A DNA stretch of 64,000 bases from M0108 sp937862735 (lineage in GTDB: Bacteria > Pseudomonadota > Gammaproteobacteria > Chromatiales > Chromatiaceae): contig CALMDH010000330.1 in the NCBI GenBank assembly GCA_937862735.1, positions 77,575 to 141,574 of the forward strand. Direction: 5' to 3'. The position numbers and the translations under genes are program-made. The notes beneath the pieces were generated by a model that worked only from the letters and a program-made list of their open reading frames with translations, was not told the DNA's origin and did not search any database. How positions within the stretch are numbered: position 1 is the stretch's first letter; each line of letters begins with the position of its first letter. Of this stretch, positions 16,723 through 29,100 are shown piece by piece.

Positions 16723-16737
16723 ATGGCGGAGAGAGAG
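16723..16737. other. attR of element 1 (15-bp direct repeat in the tRNA-Ser 3' end)
   Basis: ATGGCGGAGAGAGAG, identical to 7576-7590. It covers the encoded CCA, the discriminator base and the acceptor-stem 3' strand of the tRNA. Confidence 0.8.
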
Positions 16738-16816
16738 GGATTCGAACCCTCGATGGAGTTTCAAGCCCCATACTCCCTTAGCAGGGGAGCGCCTTCAGCC
16801 TCTCGGCCATCTCTCC
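16724..16816 (-). tRNA. tRNA-Ser (anticodon GCU)
   Basis: On the minus strand it begins GGAGAGATGGCCGAG, has the anticodon arm CTCCCCTGCTAAGGGAG (anticodon GCT), a long variable arm as expected for serine, a GGTTCGAATCC T-arm, and ends in CTCTCCG plus an encoded CCA (16724-16726). It reads AGC/AGU codons. It lies 62 bases downstream of csrA, the common gammaproteobacterial arrangement, and is the integration target of element 1 but remains intact. Confidence 0.97.
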
Positions 16817-16878
16817 AGAAAATTGGCGGGCGTTTTGGAAGGGCGAATTATAGCCCCGCCCGCCACGGGGTGCCAGCC

Positions 16879-17094
16879 CTAATCGAGGTCGTCTTCGCTG
16901 TCGCTATCGGGCGGATTGGCCTGACCGGCCTGCTCACGCTTAATGCGCTCGTAGATCTCCTCGCGGTGGACGGCAACGTCCCGGGGGGCGTTGACGCCAA
17001 TCCGAACCTGATTACCCTTGACGCCAAGTACGGTGACGGTGACTTCGTCACCGATCATAAGGGTCTCGCCGACCCTTCTCGTGAGTATCAACAT
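16879..17094 (-). CDS. csrA: Carbon storage regulator CsrA
   Basis: 71 residues starting MLILTRRVGETLMIGDEVTV, with the conserved VLGVKGNQVRIGVNAP and the HREEIYERI helix. CsrA is a homodimeric RNA-binding protein that binds GGA motifs in mRNA leaders and controls carbon storage, motility and biofilm genes; VHREEI carries the binding arginine. The acidic tail DSDSEDDLD is a bit longer than in E. coli (61 residues). The gene lies between lysC and tRNA-Ser, its usual place. Confidence 0.97.
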   Translation of the reverse strand: MLILTRRVGETLMIGDEVTVTVLGVKGNQVRIGVNAPRDVAVHREEIYERIKREQAGQANPPDSDSEDDLD

Positions 17095-17332
17095 TTCGCG
17101 TTCTCTCCCTTACAGTCCATTACCCAGAACGCGGACCAGGAACGGCGAGGAGCGGCAAGGCCGGCTCAAGCGCTGGAACCGCGAGGCGATAACCACGAAG
17201 ACCTGGATACGACTCCGTGATAATTGAATTTTAGCAATAGCCAGGTGGCCTCAAAAGTTTTTTCGGCGGGAGACGGCCCCAGCGTTGCGATCATCCCGCC
17301 AAATGCACCCATTTGGGGCTAAATAACGGCGA

Positions 17333-18556
17333 TCAGGCCGCCTTATCCAAATCAAAGGCGGCATGCAGGGCGCGCACGGCCAGTTCCAGGTATTTTTCGT
17401 CAACGACCACGGAGATCTTGATCTCGGAAGTGGAGATCATGCGGATGTTGATCCCCTCCTTGGCCAGGGCGGCGAACATCTTGCTGGCGATGCCGGCATG
17501 GGAGCGCATGCCAACCCCGACGATGGAGATCTTGGCGATACGGTCGTCACCGGTCACCTGGCGGGCGGCCATGGCCTGGGCGGTGTCCTTGAGGATCGCC
17601 AGGGCACGCTGGTAGTCGTTGCGGTGGACGGTGAAGGTGAAGTCCGTCGTCGCCTCGTCGGCGGCGATGTTCTGGATGATCATGTCCACTTCGATATTGG
17701 CGTCCGCGATGGGACCCAGGATCTTGTAGGCCACGCCCGGCTGGTCCGGGACCCCCAGGATGGTCAGCTTGGCCTCGTCACGGGCGAATGCAATACCGGA
17801 AATGACCGCTTGTTCCACGGCGTCCTCCTCGAGTGAAATTAGCGTGCCCTCACCCTCTTCCAAGCTGGAGAGCACGCGTAATGGGACCTTGTACTTACCC
17901 GCAAACTCCACGGAGCGGATCTGCAGGACCTTGGAGCCCAGACTGGCCATCTCGAGCATCTCCTCGAAGGTGATGCGATCGAGCTTGCGGGCGCGCGGCT
18001 CCACGCGCGGGTCCGTGGTGTAGACGCCATCAACGTCGGTGTAGATCTGGCACTCGTCAGCGCTCAGCGCGGCGGCCACGGCCACGGCGGAGGTATCGGA
18101 CCCGCCCCGCCCCAGGGTGGTGATGTTGCCGTGCTCGTCGACGCCCTGGAAACCCGCGACGACCACGACGTGGCCGGCATCCAGATCGGCCCTGATGTTG
18201 GCGCCCTCGATCTCGCGGATGCGCGCCTTGTTGTGCGCGCTGTCGGTGAGGACCTGGACTTGCCCGCCGGTATAGGAGCGGGCGGGACAGCCAATGCTAT
18301 CGAGCGCCATGGCCAGCAGGCCGATGGTGACCTGTTCGCCGGTGGCCATGATGACATCCAGTTCTCGGGGGTTGGGCGGATTCTGGATGGCCTTGGCCAG
18401 GCCGATGAGACGGTCCGTCTCGCCGGACATGGCCGAGACGACCACCACCACCTGATCGCCCTGATCGCGCCAGCGTTTCACCCGCCGGGCAACGTTCTGG
18501 ATGCGCTCCACGCTGCCGACGGAGGTGCCGCCGTATTTTTGAACAATGAGCGCCAT
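17333..18556 (-). CDS. lysC: Aspartate kinase
   Basis: 407 residues, the usual length of the monofunctional aspartokinases that catalyse the first step to lysine, threonine and methionine. The N-terminus MALIVQKYGGTSVGSVERI has the KxGGTS nucleotide motif; GFQGVDEHGNITTLGRGGSD and the YTDVDGVYTTDPR segment are intact. The two C-terminal ACT domains (from about residue 265, ITGI-like EAKLTILGVPD and ISIVGVGMRSHAG) give feedback control. Gene order alaS-lysC-csrA is conserved in gammaproteobacteria. A 240-base gap with no gene separates it from csrA. Confidence 0.97.
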   Translation of the reverse strand: MALIVQKYGGTSVGSVERIQNVARRVKRWRDQGDQVVVVVSAMSGETDRLIGLAKAIQNPPNPRELDVIMATGEQVTIGLLAMALDSIGCPARSYTGGQVQVLTDSAHNKARIREIEGANIRADLDAGHVVVVAGFQGVDEHGNITTLGRGGSDTSAVAVAAALSADECQIYTDVDGVYTTDPRVEPRARKLDRITFEEMLEMASLGSKVLQIRSVEFAGKYKVPLRVLSSLEEGEGTLISLEEDAVEQAVISGIAFARDEAKLTILGVPDQPGVAYKILGPIADANIEVDMIIQNIAADEATTDFTFTVHRNDYQRALAILKDTAQAMAARQVTGDDRIAKISIVGVGMRSHAGIASKMFAALAKEGINIRMISTSEIKISVVVDEKYLELAVRALHAAFDLDKAA

Positions 18557-18590
18557 GGCACTCTCCTTAGGTCATTGCAATGTCTGGGGT

Positions 18591-18644
18591 AACCGTTCAG
18601 ACCCACTCTCCCCAACCCTCCGCCGCCAGGGGGGAGGGAGTAAG
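18591..18644. repeat. G-rich intergenic palindromic repeat, copy B
   Basis: ACCGTTCAGACCC, CTCTCCCCAACCCTC, then a GGGGGGAGGGAGTAAG arm. It is the reverse orientation of the copy at 55-104. It lies in the 348-base alaS-lysC gap (18557-18904), which otherwise holds no gene. Confidence 0.6.
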
Positions 18645-18860
18645 AAAACCAGCGGGTGGCGTTACCGAAGCCTCCCAGGGTGCGAGGGGTCTGAACGAAT
18701 ACTGTCTGGGATGGCAAACCGCGGGCCAAGGCTCGACGCGGGCGGCGCCTGGTAAGTACCGGACACGCCGCGTCGGTCATGCTGGCCGGGAACCGCTACA
18801 GCCGGCGGATGATAGATGAAAATTAGCCGGGACTGAAATATACCCGCCGCATTTCGGCAT

Positions 18861-18896
18861 TCGGGGGAGGTTTGGGGAGAAGGGGCTGAACGGTTA
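18861..18896. repeat. G-rich intergenic repeat, partial copy C
   Basis: GGGGGAGGTTTGGGGAGAAG followed by GGGCTGAACGGTTA. It retains only the purine arm and tail. It sits immediately after the alaS stop codon. Confidence 0.5.
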
Positions 18897-18904
18897 CGAC
18901 CGGA

Positions 18905-21514
<2,610 letters not shown>

Positions 21515-21670
21515 GACGTGAAACTCATTGGTTACTCAGGGTTAGCCACTTAGGCGACTTGGGTGACTCGGCTCGGGCCATCGCACTCCCCCCGCCCCGG
21601 CTGACACGACCGGCTGTGCCAATTCTGGCCACCCACCTCCCCCTGCACGCGGGGGACGGCGACCGCTGAC

Positions 21671-22189
21671 TCAGCTCAGATCACCGCGCAGGTAGCGGCG
21701 GACCAGCTCGGGCGGAAAACCGCGATATTCCAGAAATCGGGCCCGACGTGCCAGTTCCTTAGGGTCGGCGGCTGGCTCCGGGCCGAATTTCTTGTCCGCC
21801 ACCCGGGTGAGGAGCACTTGCCAGTCCTCCTCGTCCCGGTCGAGGAGCGGGGTGATCAGCTCATCCTCCACCCCCCGCTCGCGCAACTCCTGGCGCAGAC
21901 GACGCGGGCCGTAACCCTTGCGCGCCCGGGCGGTGACATAGGCCTCGGCCGTGCGCTGATCGCTGACCAGATCGCTCGCCGTCAGCTGATCCAAGACCGG
22001 GTCGATGGCCGCCTGCTCATGGCCCTTGGCACGGAGCTTATGCACCAGTTCCTGGCGACTATGCTCCCGGCTGGCCAGCAGGCGCAGGGTCCGCTCCCGG
22101 ATGGCGTTCTCCTCCAAGAGAAACGAGCTTGGCTCCTCCCCAGGCCCGTCGCCCGGGCTCCGATCATCACGCATCTCGTTCTCTACCAC
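21671..22189 (-). CDS. recX: Regulatory protein RecX
   Basis: 172 residues. Three-helix repeats typical of RecX are visible: ALRLL-type RTLRLLASREHSRQELVHKL, then VLDQLTASDLVSDQRTAEAY, GYGPRRLRQELRERGV and FLEYRGFPPELVRRYL. RecX binds inside the RecA filament and limits strand exchange. It starts 257 bases after the recA stop. That gap contains tandem 63-bp repeats, so co-transcription with recA is possible but interrupted by structured DNA. The first 20 residues are not conserved-looking. Confidence 0.93.
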   Translation of the reverse strand: MVENEMRDDRSPGDGPGEEPSSFLLEENAIRERTLRLLASREHSRQELVHKLRAKGHEQAAIDPVLDQLTASDLVSDQRTAEAYVTARARKGYGPRRLRQELRERGVEDELITPLLDRDEEDWQVLLTRVADKKFGPEPAADPKELARRARFLEYRGFPPELVRRYLRGDLS

Positions 22190-22238
22190 GCCACCACCGG
22201 TTTTCGTCAGGGACCCGCATCAACGGCACGGGGCCTTG

Positions 22239-22364
22239 GCGTGAAAGTCACCACAAAGTCTTTCATATTCAGTGGTGTGGCCCGACCCCTCATGACAGTT
22301 AGCGTGAAAGTCACGAAAATTTCTTTCATCTTCAGGGGGGTGGCGCACCCCCTAATGACAGTTG
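22239..22364. repeat. Two tandem 63-bp repeats between recA and recX
   Basis: Units at 22239-22301 and 22302-22364. Each starts with GCGTGAAAGTCAC, which contains the palindrome GTGA-AAG-TCAC, has TTTCAT in the middle and ends near ATGACAGTT. A second pair of the same unit lies at 58864-58990. They are too few and too close together for CRISPR. Confidence 0.8.
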
Positions 22365-22446
22365 GTCGGCTCACCCGCCCCCTCACCGCTGCCGGGCACC
22401 AAAGGCACCCCGCCCTGAAGTGAGGCCCGATGCCGTCGTGCCGCGG

Positions 22447-23487
<1,041 letters not shown>

Positions 23488-23702
23488 CGTTGCTCCTGTC
23501 TGGGGTTTGCCCTCGCCGGGCTGTCAGGCACGGGGCCGGGAATTTCTTAAGGGGGTGAAGTATCGCATAGCCCTTGAGCGGCGTCATGGTACCCCTCGGC
23601 GGTGCGCCGAGGGGGGAGGCATCCGCGACGGTTCACGCCTGGGGGACACCCCAAGGCCGCATCGTGGTGGGCGCTAGACGTTGACGAGGATCCCAATCAT
23701 GG

Positions 23703-24353
23703 CTAGGGCCGCGCCAGGAGCCAGCGTCGCAGGATGCGATAGCGCGGCGGTGGGCCCTCCTGACCATAGGCCAGGACAAAGGCGTCGACCGGCCAGGAGA
23801 TGGGCTGATCCAGGGGGCGTGCCGCCAAAGGGCGGGCGTTGCGCGCCAGGGTGGCATGGGGGGCATAGGGCCTCGGATCGAGGGCTAGGCCGCAAGCCCC
23901 TAACTCGTGGCGCAGGGTGGTAACCAGTTGGGCCAGGGGCGCCGGCGCCGGATCGGTGCCGCACCAGACCACCCGCGCCCGGGGGAAGGAGCCGACCCGG
24001 TCCAGGCTCAGCGTGAAGGCCGGGGACCGCACCCGTTCGGCGGCGGACTCGGCGCATTGGCGCTGTTCCGGCGGCACGGCACCCAGAAACACCAGAGTGA
24101 GGTGGATATCCCCGGGGTGGATCAGGCGCCCGCGGAATGGCGGTCGGGCCAGCGGGGTTTGGCCGGAAGCGGTGACGTCCCGGCCGATGGTCTCCCCGGT
24201 GGGTCTGACCGCTGGGGTCGTTGGTCCCGACAGCCCTGTCAGTCCTGACAGTCCCGGCAACCCCGATAGCCCTGACAGATCAGCCTGAACCCGGGCAAGG
24301 GCCAGGCGCTGGGCCTCCCCGGGCCAGAGGGCGAAAAAGAGCCGCTCAGCCAC
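23703..24353 (-). CDS. thpR: RNA 2',3'-cyclic phosphodiesterase (ThpR/LigT family)
   Basis: About 216 residues from a GTG start at 24353; an ATG at 24398 would add 15 residues. The GTG is preferred because the conserved opening AERLFFALWPGEAQRLAL follows at once. The two catalytic HxTx motifs are present (IHLTLVFLG and PHATLARN). Between them is an insertion of six Leu-Ser-Gly-like tripeptides encoded by 9-base repeats at 24229-24282, absent from E. coli ThpR (176 residues). The start overlaps the pncC stop by 8 bases, so the two genes are probably coupled. It opens 2',3'-cyclic phosphates at RNA ends. Confidence 0.85.
   Translation of the reverse strand: MAERLFFALWPGEAQRLALARVQADLSGLSGLPGLSGLTGLSGPTTPAVRPTGETIGRDVTASGQTPLARPPFRGRLIHPGDIHLTLVFLGAVPPEQRQCAESAAERVRSPAFTLSLDRVGSFPRARVVWCGTDPAPAPLAQLVTTLRHELGACGLALDPRPYAPHATLARNARPLAARPLDQPISWPVDAFVLAYGQEGPPPRYRILRRWLLARP
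24229..24282. repeat. Six 9-bp repeats inside thpR
   Basis: Units of the form GACAGYCCT/GTCAGTCCT/GACAGTCCC repeat six times in frame and encode LSG/LPG/LTG tripeptides. This looks like an expanded minisatellite in a surface loop. Confidence 0.75.
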
Positions 24354-24939
24354 CGCCGCCGCTACCGTTCTCGCTCTCGCTACCCCCACCGGCACCATCA
24401 CCGCCGCTGCCGCCGCTGCCGCTGCCGCTGCCGCTGCCGCTGCCGCTGCCGCTGCCGCCGAGCAGTTCTAGCAGTCGCTCCAGGGCGATGCAAACCGTCT
24501 GCCGACGCACCGCCTCGCGATCCCCGCTAAGATACAGGCGCTCCACCACCGGCGACTGCCCCGCCAGGGCCCAGGCGACGAAGACGGTGCCGACGGGCTT
24601 CTCCGCGCTACCGCCCCCCGGACCGGCGATCCCGCTGACCGCCACCGCGATCTGGGCCTGGCTGCGCGCCAGGGCACCCGCCACCATCTCCGTAACCACT
24701 GGGGCACTGACCGCCCCATGCGCCGCCAGGGTAGACCCAGCAACGCCCAGCATCTCCTCCTTGGCGCGGTTGCTGTAGGTCACGAAACCCCGGTCGAACC
24801 AGGCGCTCGACCCCGCCACTCCGGTCACGACCTGGGCGATCCAGCCACCGGTACAGGATTCCGCCGTGGCGAGCACCCGCCCGGTTGCCATGAGGCGCTG
24901 GCCCAGGGCCGCCGCCAATTGCTCTAAGTTCTGGTTCAT
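24346..24939 (-). CDS. pncC: Nicotinamide-nucleotide amidase (CinA C-terminal family)
   Basis: 197 residues. The family signatures are complete: ATAESCTGGWIAQ, FDRGFVTYSNRAK, AHGAVSAPVVTEM, and SGIAGPGGGSAEKPVGTVFVA. PncC deamidates NMN to nicotinate mononucleotide in pyridine-nucleotide salvage. The normal domain ends near residue 160. A Gly-Ser repeat tail of about 35 residues follows, encoded partly by seven perfect GCTGCC units (24415-24456, plus-strand reading). The ATG at 24939 gives the normal family N-terminus. Its stop overlaps the thpR start. Confidence 0.93.
   Translation of the reverse strand: MNQNLEQLAAALGQRLMATGRVLATAESCTGGWIAQVVTGVAGSSAWFDRGFVTYSNRAKEEMLGVAGSTLAAHGAVSAPVVTEMVAGALARSQAQIAVAVSGIAGPGGGSAEKPVGTVFVAWALAGQSPVVERLYLSGDREAVRRQTVCIALERLLELLGGSGSGSGSGSGSGSGGSGGDGAGGGSESENGSGGGG
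24415..24456. repeat. Hexanucleotide microsatellite in pncC
   Basis: Seven perfect tandem GCTGCC units, flanked by interrupted copies. They encode alternating Gly-Ser at the PncC C-terminus. Changes in copy number would stay in frame. Confidence 0.85.
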
Positions 24940-25171
24940 GAGCCGAGTTTCGGTCACCAGCGGGGTGCGGTGCAAGCACCACGCCGGACGGCGCCAGGCC
25001 AGCGAGGCTATGCCTGCCGAAGGGTGGTGAGAAGTCAGGCAAGGGGGGGAAAGGTCGTCGCGGCTTGATCGGGTTCGCGGGCACCCCGAGAATGCGGAGG
25101 ATTCGTAACTCGCGGGCCGATCGAGCCCGGTTGGTTTCATCCTCCTCTTACTGTTCCACGGAGACCGCGTC

Positions 25172-25465
25172 ATGAGTCCGCACGACGATCTGGAAATTCG
25201 TTGCGAGCACAAGCCCTCACCTGCCAAGCTGGAGGTGCTGGGGGTCGAATACTGGCCCATCTGGCGCAAGGAGGTCTCGACCTTCTCCTGGCATTACGAC
25301 CAGACCGAAACCTGCTATGTCCTGCGGGGGCGGTTTCGGGTGACGCCGGAGGGTGGCGAGGGGCGAGAGTTCCAGCGTGGTGACCTCATCACCTTCCCGG
25401 CTAGCCTGTCCTGCGTCTGGGAGGTGCTGGAACCGGTGGAGAAGCATTACCGCTTCGATGCCTGA
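25172..25465 (+). CDS. Small cupin-domain protein
   Basis: 97 residues, one cupin barrel: VSTFSWHYDQTETCYVLRGR (motif 1, with H and E metal-ligand candidates), FQRGDLITFPASLSCVWEVL (motif 2 form). It resembles the DUF861/EutQ-like single-domain cupins. Function and metal are not known. It is divergent from pncC, with 232 non-coding bases between them. GGAG lies upstream of the ATG at 25172. Confidence 0.8.
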   Translation: MSPHDDLEIRCEHKPSPAKLEVLGVEYWPIWRKEVSTFSWHYDQTETCYVLRGRFRVTPEGGEGREFQRGDLITFPASLSCVWEVLEPVEKHYRFDA

Positions 25466-25612
25466 CGGACCCTGAGGACGCGTAATGCGCCCGGAGGAAT
25501 CTCCAGCCGCCAAGGCCTCTCCACGCGCTCCCGTCACGACATACCCAGCGCCAGAAGATTGTCCGGTCCCCGGGTCGGTCGAACCTCGCAAGGCGCTGGC
25601 TACAAAACGAAA

Positions 25613-25642
25613 ACCCCGATCCGCTTCTGGTGCAGATCGGGG
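25613..25642 (-). terminator. Intrinsic terminator of the sulfur globule protein gene
   Basis: ACCCCGATC and GATCGGGGT arms separated by about 13 bases. On the minus strand the hairpin is followed by TTTTCGTTTT, so it ends minus-strand transcription from 26050. The remaining gap 25466-25708 shows no gene. Confidence 0.75.
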
Positions 25643-25708
25643 TCGCCGGGCACCCTCCCTGTGCCCGATGGTGCCTTATCTCACCCGGCCCGACTGGCCG
25701 GCGGGTGA

Positions 25709-26050
25709 TTACTTGGCCTCGGCGGCGGGGGCGGCCGGAGGAGCGGGCGGGGCATAGGGGGCGTAGGGCGCGCCGTAGGGGGCATAGCCGTAGGGGCCAC
25801 CCCAGTAGGGGCCGTAGCCATAGCCGTAGTAGTCACGATAACGGTTGTAACCGCGGCCCCAACCACGTCCGCCACCGGACATGTTCATGTTGAAGTCGCC
25901 ATAGCCGTCACCGAACATGTCGTTCCACCAGTCGTTGCCGGAGTTGCCCCAACCCGGGCCACCCCAACCTGGGCCGCCCCAGAAGGCGGAGGCGGAAGCG
26001 GACACACCCAGCAGGGCGGCGACGGCGGCGGCGGTAGCAAGCTTTTTCAT
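25709..26050 (-). CDS. Sulfur globule envelope protein (SgpA/SgpB-like)
   Basis: 113 residues. A clean signal peptide (MKKLATAAAVAALLGVSASASA) precedes a mature protein rich in Gly, Tyr, Trp, Pro and Asn: GGPGWGGPGWGNS, MFGDGYGDFNMNMSGGGRGW, GYNRYRDYYGYGYG and Pro/Ala-Tyr repeats. This matches the envelope proteins that coat periplasmic sulfur globules in purple sulfur bacteria such as Allochromatium vinosum. They are needed to store sulfur as a product of sulfide or thiosulfate oxidation. The gene stands alone with its own terminator; no sox, dsr or sqr genes are in the window. The family call is from composition and motifs. Confidence 0.85.
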   Translation of the reverse strand: MKKLATAAAVAALLGVSASASAFWGGPGWGGPGWGNSGNDWWNDMFGDGYGDFNMNMSGGGRGWGRGYNRYRDYYGYGYGPYWGGPYGYAPYGAPYAPYAPPAPPAAPAAEAK

Positions 26051-26197
26051 CTTAGAGATTCTCCGATATGTTGTTTCTGTTGGCAGCAAGGACCGGCGTC
26101 TTATGTGCTCTGGGCGCCGTCCATGGGTGCGTAGAATATTAGTGTATTCTGATATGGTCAAGCACTATTTTGCGGTCAACGAAAAAAAAGCCCCGCC

Positions 26198-29100
26198 TCA
26201 GCGCTCCTGATTCCTGAGCAAGACCAGGCCGACCAGCAGAAAGCCGAGCCCGAAGGCCGCCAGGACCCCATAATCCAGCCAGAGATCCCCCGGTTGCAGC
26301 CCCTTGGTGAAGGTGCCGACACTGACGTGATTGAACCAGGCGCTGGGAAAACCATAGCCCATGAAGCGCGCCGCGCCGGTCAGGGAGGAGACCGGCACCA
26401 GCATGCCGGAGAACAGGATGGTGGGGATGGTGCTGACGATGGCGGTGCCAAATACCGCGGCAATCTGGGTGCGCATGAAGGTCGACATGAGCAGCCCCAG
26501 GCCGGTGGTGGCGAAGACGAACAGCGCCGCCCCCAGGGTGAGGGCGCTCAGGCTCCCGGTCAGCGGCACGCGGAACAACCAGAGGGCCATCAGCAACAGT
26601 AGCAGGTAGCTCAGCAGCGCCAGCCCCAGGTAGGGCAACTGCTTCCCCAACAGGAATTCCAGGCCCTTGGTCGGCGTGGCGTAGAGATTGATGATGGAAC
26701 CGAGTTCCTTCTCCCGCACCACCCCCACCGCCGTCATGGTCGCCGGGATCATGATCAGCGACAGCATCAGGATCCCCGGCACCATGGCATAGACGCTCTT
26801 GAAATCCTGGTTGAAGCGGAAGCGGGTCTCGATCGCCACCGGCGGCAGGGATGATGTGGCTTGGCCCGCAGCCAGGGTCTCCAGGTACTGCCGATGCACG
26901 CCCTCCACGTACCCCCGGATGGTATCGCCGCGGAAGGGGATGGCGCCGTCGACGAGGAGCCGGACCTCGGGTCGCACCCCGCGCTTGAGGGCGCGGCCAA
27001 AGCCGGGGGGAATCTCGATGGCCAGGGCCAGACGCCCGCTGGCCAGACTCCGTTGCAGATCGGCTTCATCCGCGAGGGGCGCCTGTTCGGCGAACCAGGG
27101 GGTACCGGCAAACTGCTCCCGGTAGGCGCGACTGGCCGGGGTGCGGTCACGGTCGAGGACGGCGAAGGCGATCTCGTCCACGTCAAAGGAGATGCCAAAA
27201 CCCATCGCGATCATCAGCAGGACCGGCCCCAGGAGGGCAAAGGCCAGGCGAATGGGATCCCGGACCAGTTCAGCCCCCTCGCGCCGGGCATAAGCCCAGA
27301 GCCGGCGCCGGGAAAGGTGCGGGTGACGGGCCGGATGGGCCCTGAGGGCCGGGTTGGCTGACTGAGCTCCGTGCGTTGGATGTGCGGGAGCCACAGGCGG
27401 CGCTTGCCCGTTCCTCTGGTTATCCGTCGGGTGCTTCAGCGGTTTGTCCGCCGCCAGGCCCCCGGCCGGCTGGCCGGTCGCGACCTCCTCGTCCGCGGCC
27501 CCCTGCTCCATGTAGGCGATGAAGGCCTCCTCCAGGGTCGCCACCCCTTGGGCGGCCTTGAGGTCCGCCGGCGTTCCCTGGGCGAGGACGCGCCCGGCGT
27601 GCATCAGGGACAGTCGATCGCAGCGTTCCGCCTCGTTCATAAAGTGGGTGGAGATGAAGAGGGTGACGCCCTGCTCCCGGGACAGGGCGACGAGCTCTTC
27701 CCAGAAACGATCCCGGGCGATGGGGTCAACGCCGGAGGTAGGCTCGTCGAGGATGAGCAACTCCGGCGCATGGATCACCGCCACCGCCAGGGACAGGCGC
27801 TGACGCATCCCCAGGGGCAGTTCCTCGGCGCGGGCCTCGAGATAGGGTTCCAGATCGAAGCGCGCCGCCAGTTCCGCGATGCGCTGGGGAATCCGCCCCG
27901 CCGGCAAGCGATAGAGCCGGGCGTGGAGGTCCAGGTTGCGCCGCACGCTGAGCTCGCCGTAGAGGGAGAAGGACTGGGACATGAACCCCAGGCGCTGACG
28001 CAGGGCCGCGTCCTCCGCCGCCACCGGCTGGCCGAAGACCCAGGCCTGACCGGCGCTGGCCGGTAGCAGGCCAGTCAGCATGCGCATGGTGGTCGTCTTG
28101 CCGCAGCCGTTGGAGCCGAGAAAACCGAAGATCTCCCCCGGGTGGATGTCCAGGCTGACGTCCGCCACGGCGACGAAATCCCCGAAGCGGCGGCCCAGTC
28201 CCAGGGCGCGGATCGCCGGCTCCCCATCGTCGGCCGTGTCGCGCGGGGGGACGACCAGTCGGCGATGGCCACCGCGCTTGGCCGCCGGCAGCAGGGCGAC
28301 GAAGATCGCCTCCAGGTCCTCCTCCCCGGTGCGCGCCCGCAGATCCGCCAGGCGTCCCTGGGCCAGGACCTGGCCCGCGTCCATCGCCACCAGGTGGTCG
28401 AAGCGGGCCGCCTCCTCCATGTAGGCGGTGGAGACCAGCACGCTCAGGTCCGGGCGGCGCTGGCGCAGGCGGTCCATCAGCTCCCAGAAGCGGCGCCGGG
28501 ATAGGGGGTCGACGCCGGTGGTGGGCTCGTCGAGGATCAGCAGGTCCGGCTCGTGGATGAGGGCGCAGCACAGGCCCAGCTTCTGCTTCATGCCCCCGGA
28601 GAGGTTCATGGCCGGGCGATCGGCGAAGGGGGCCAGGCCCGTGGCCTGGGTCAGCTCGGCGATGCGCGCCGCCCGGGTCGCCCGGTCCTGACCGAAGAGC
28701 CGGCCGAAGAAGTCCAGGTTCTCGCGGATCGACAGGCTGGGATAGAGGTTCCGTCCCAGACCCTGGGGCATGTAGGCGATCCGCTCCACCACCCGCCCCC
28801 GCCCGGCGGGTCGGCGCAGGTCCTGGCCCAGGACCTCGACCAGGCCGGTCTGGATCCGCCGCACCCCGGCGATGAGCCCCAGGAGGGTGGACTTGCCGAC
28901 CCCGTCCGGGCCGATCAGCCCACAGACGGCGCCAGCGGGCAGTTCCAGGCTCACCCCCGCCAGGGCCCGCACCTTGCCGTAGCTGTGACTCAGCTCCCTG
29001 AGGCGGACGACGGGGGGAGGCGAGGTCAGATCAGGGCTCCCGGGAGCGGGTCGTGACTGGACCGATCGTCCCCGGCTCAGGCTCAGGCTGATGCTCCGTC

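Larger units (their letters stand above)
7576..16737. mobile_element. Integrated element 1 in tRNA-Ser(GCU): satellite/plasmid-like island with a single-chain type IIB topoisomerase
   Basis: Bounded by a 15-bp direct repeat, ATGGCGGAGAGAGAG, at 7576-7590 and 16723-16737; the right copy is the 3' end of an intact tRNA-Ser. Order inside: integrase, AlpA-like regulator, Topo VIII-like gene, primase/helicase, iterated palindrome, orphan, Nu1-like gene, orphan, end repeats. All genes point the same way. No virion or conjugation genes are visible. Removing it would place the LysR gene region directly after the tRNA. Element type (phage satellite versus integrating plasmid) is inferred. Confidence 0.85.

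Noticed and set aside
16738..16900. Disruption of tRNA-Ser or csrA by element 1
   Set aside because: The tRNA folds completely and csrA is full length; the element lies outside both.
22239..22364. CRISPR array
   Set aside because: Only two direct units per locus, no constant-length unique spacers, and no cas genes in the window.
23488..23590. LexA/SOS box upstream of recA
   Set aside because: CTGT and CAG-like pieces are present but no CTGT-N8-ACAG with correct spacing could be found.
25494..25757. Small plus-strand protein gene after the cupin
   Set aside because: It overlaps a minus-strand terminator and the sulfur globule gene, has no ribosome site and only low-complexity sequence.
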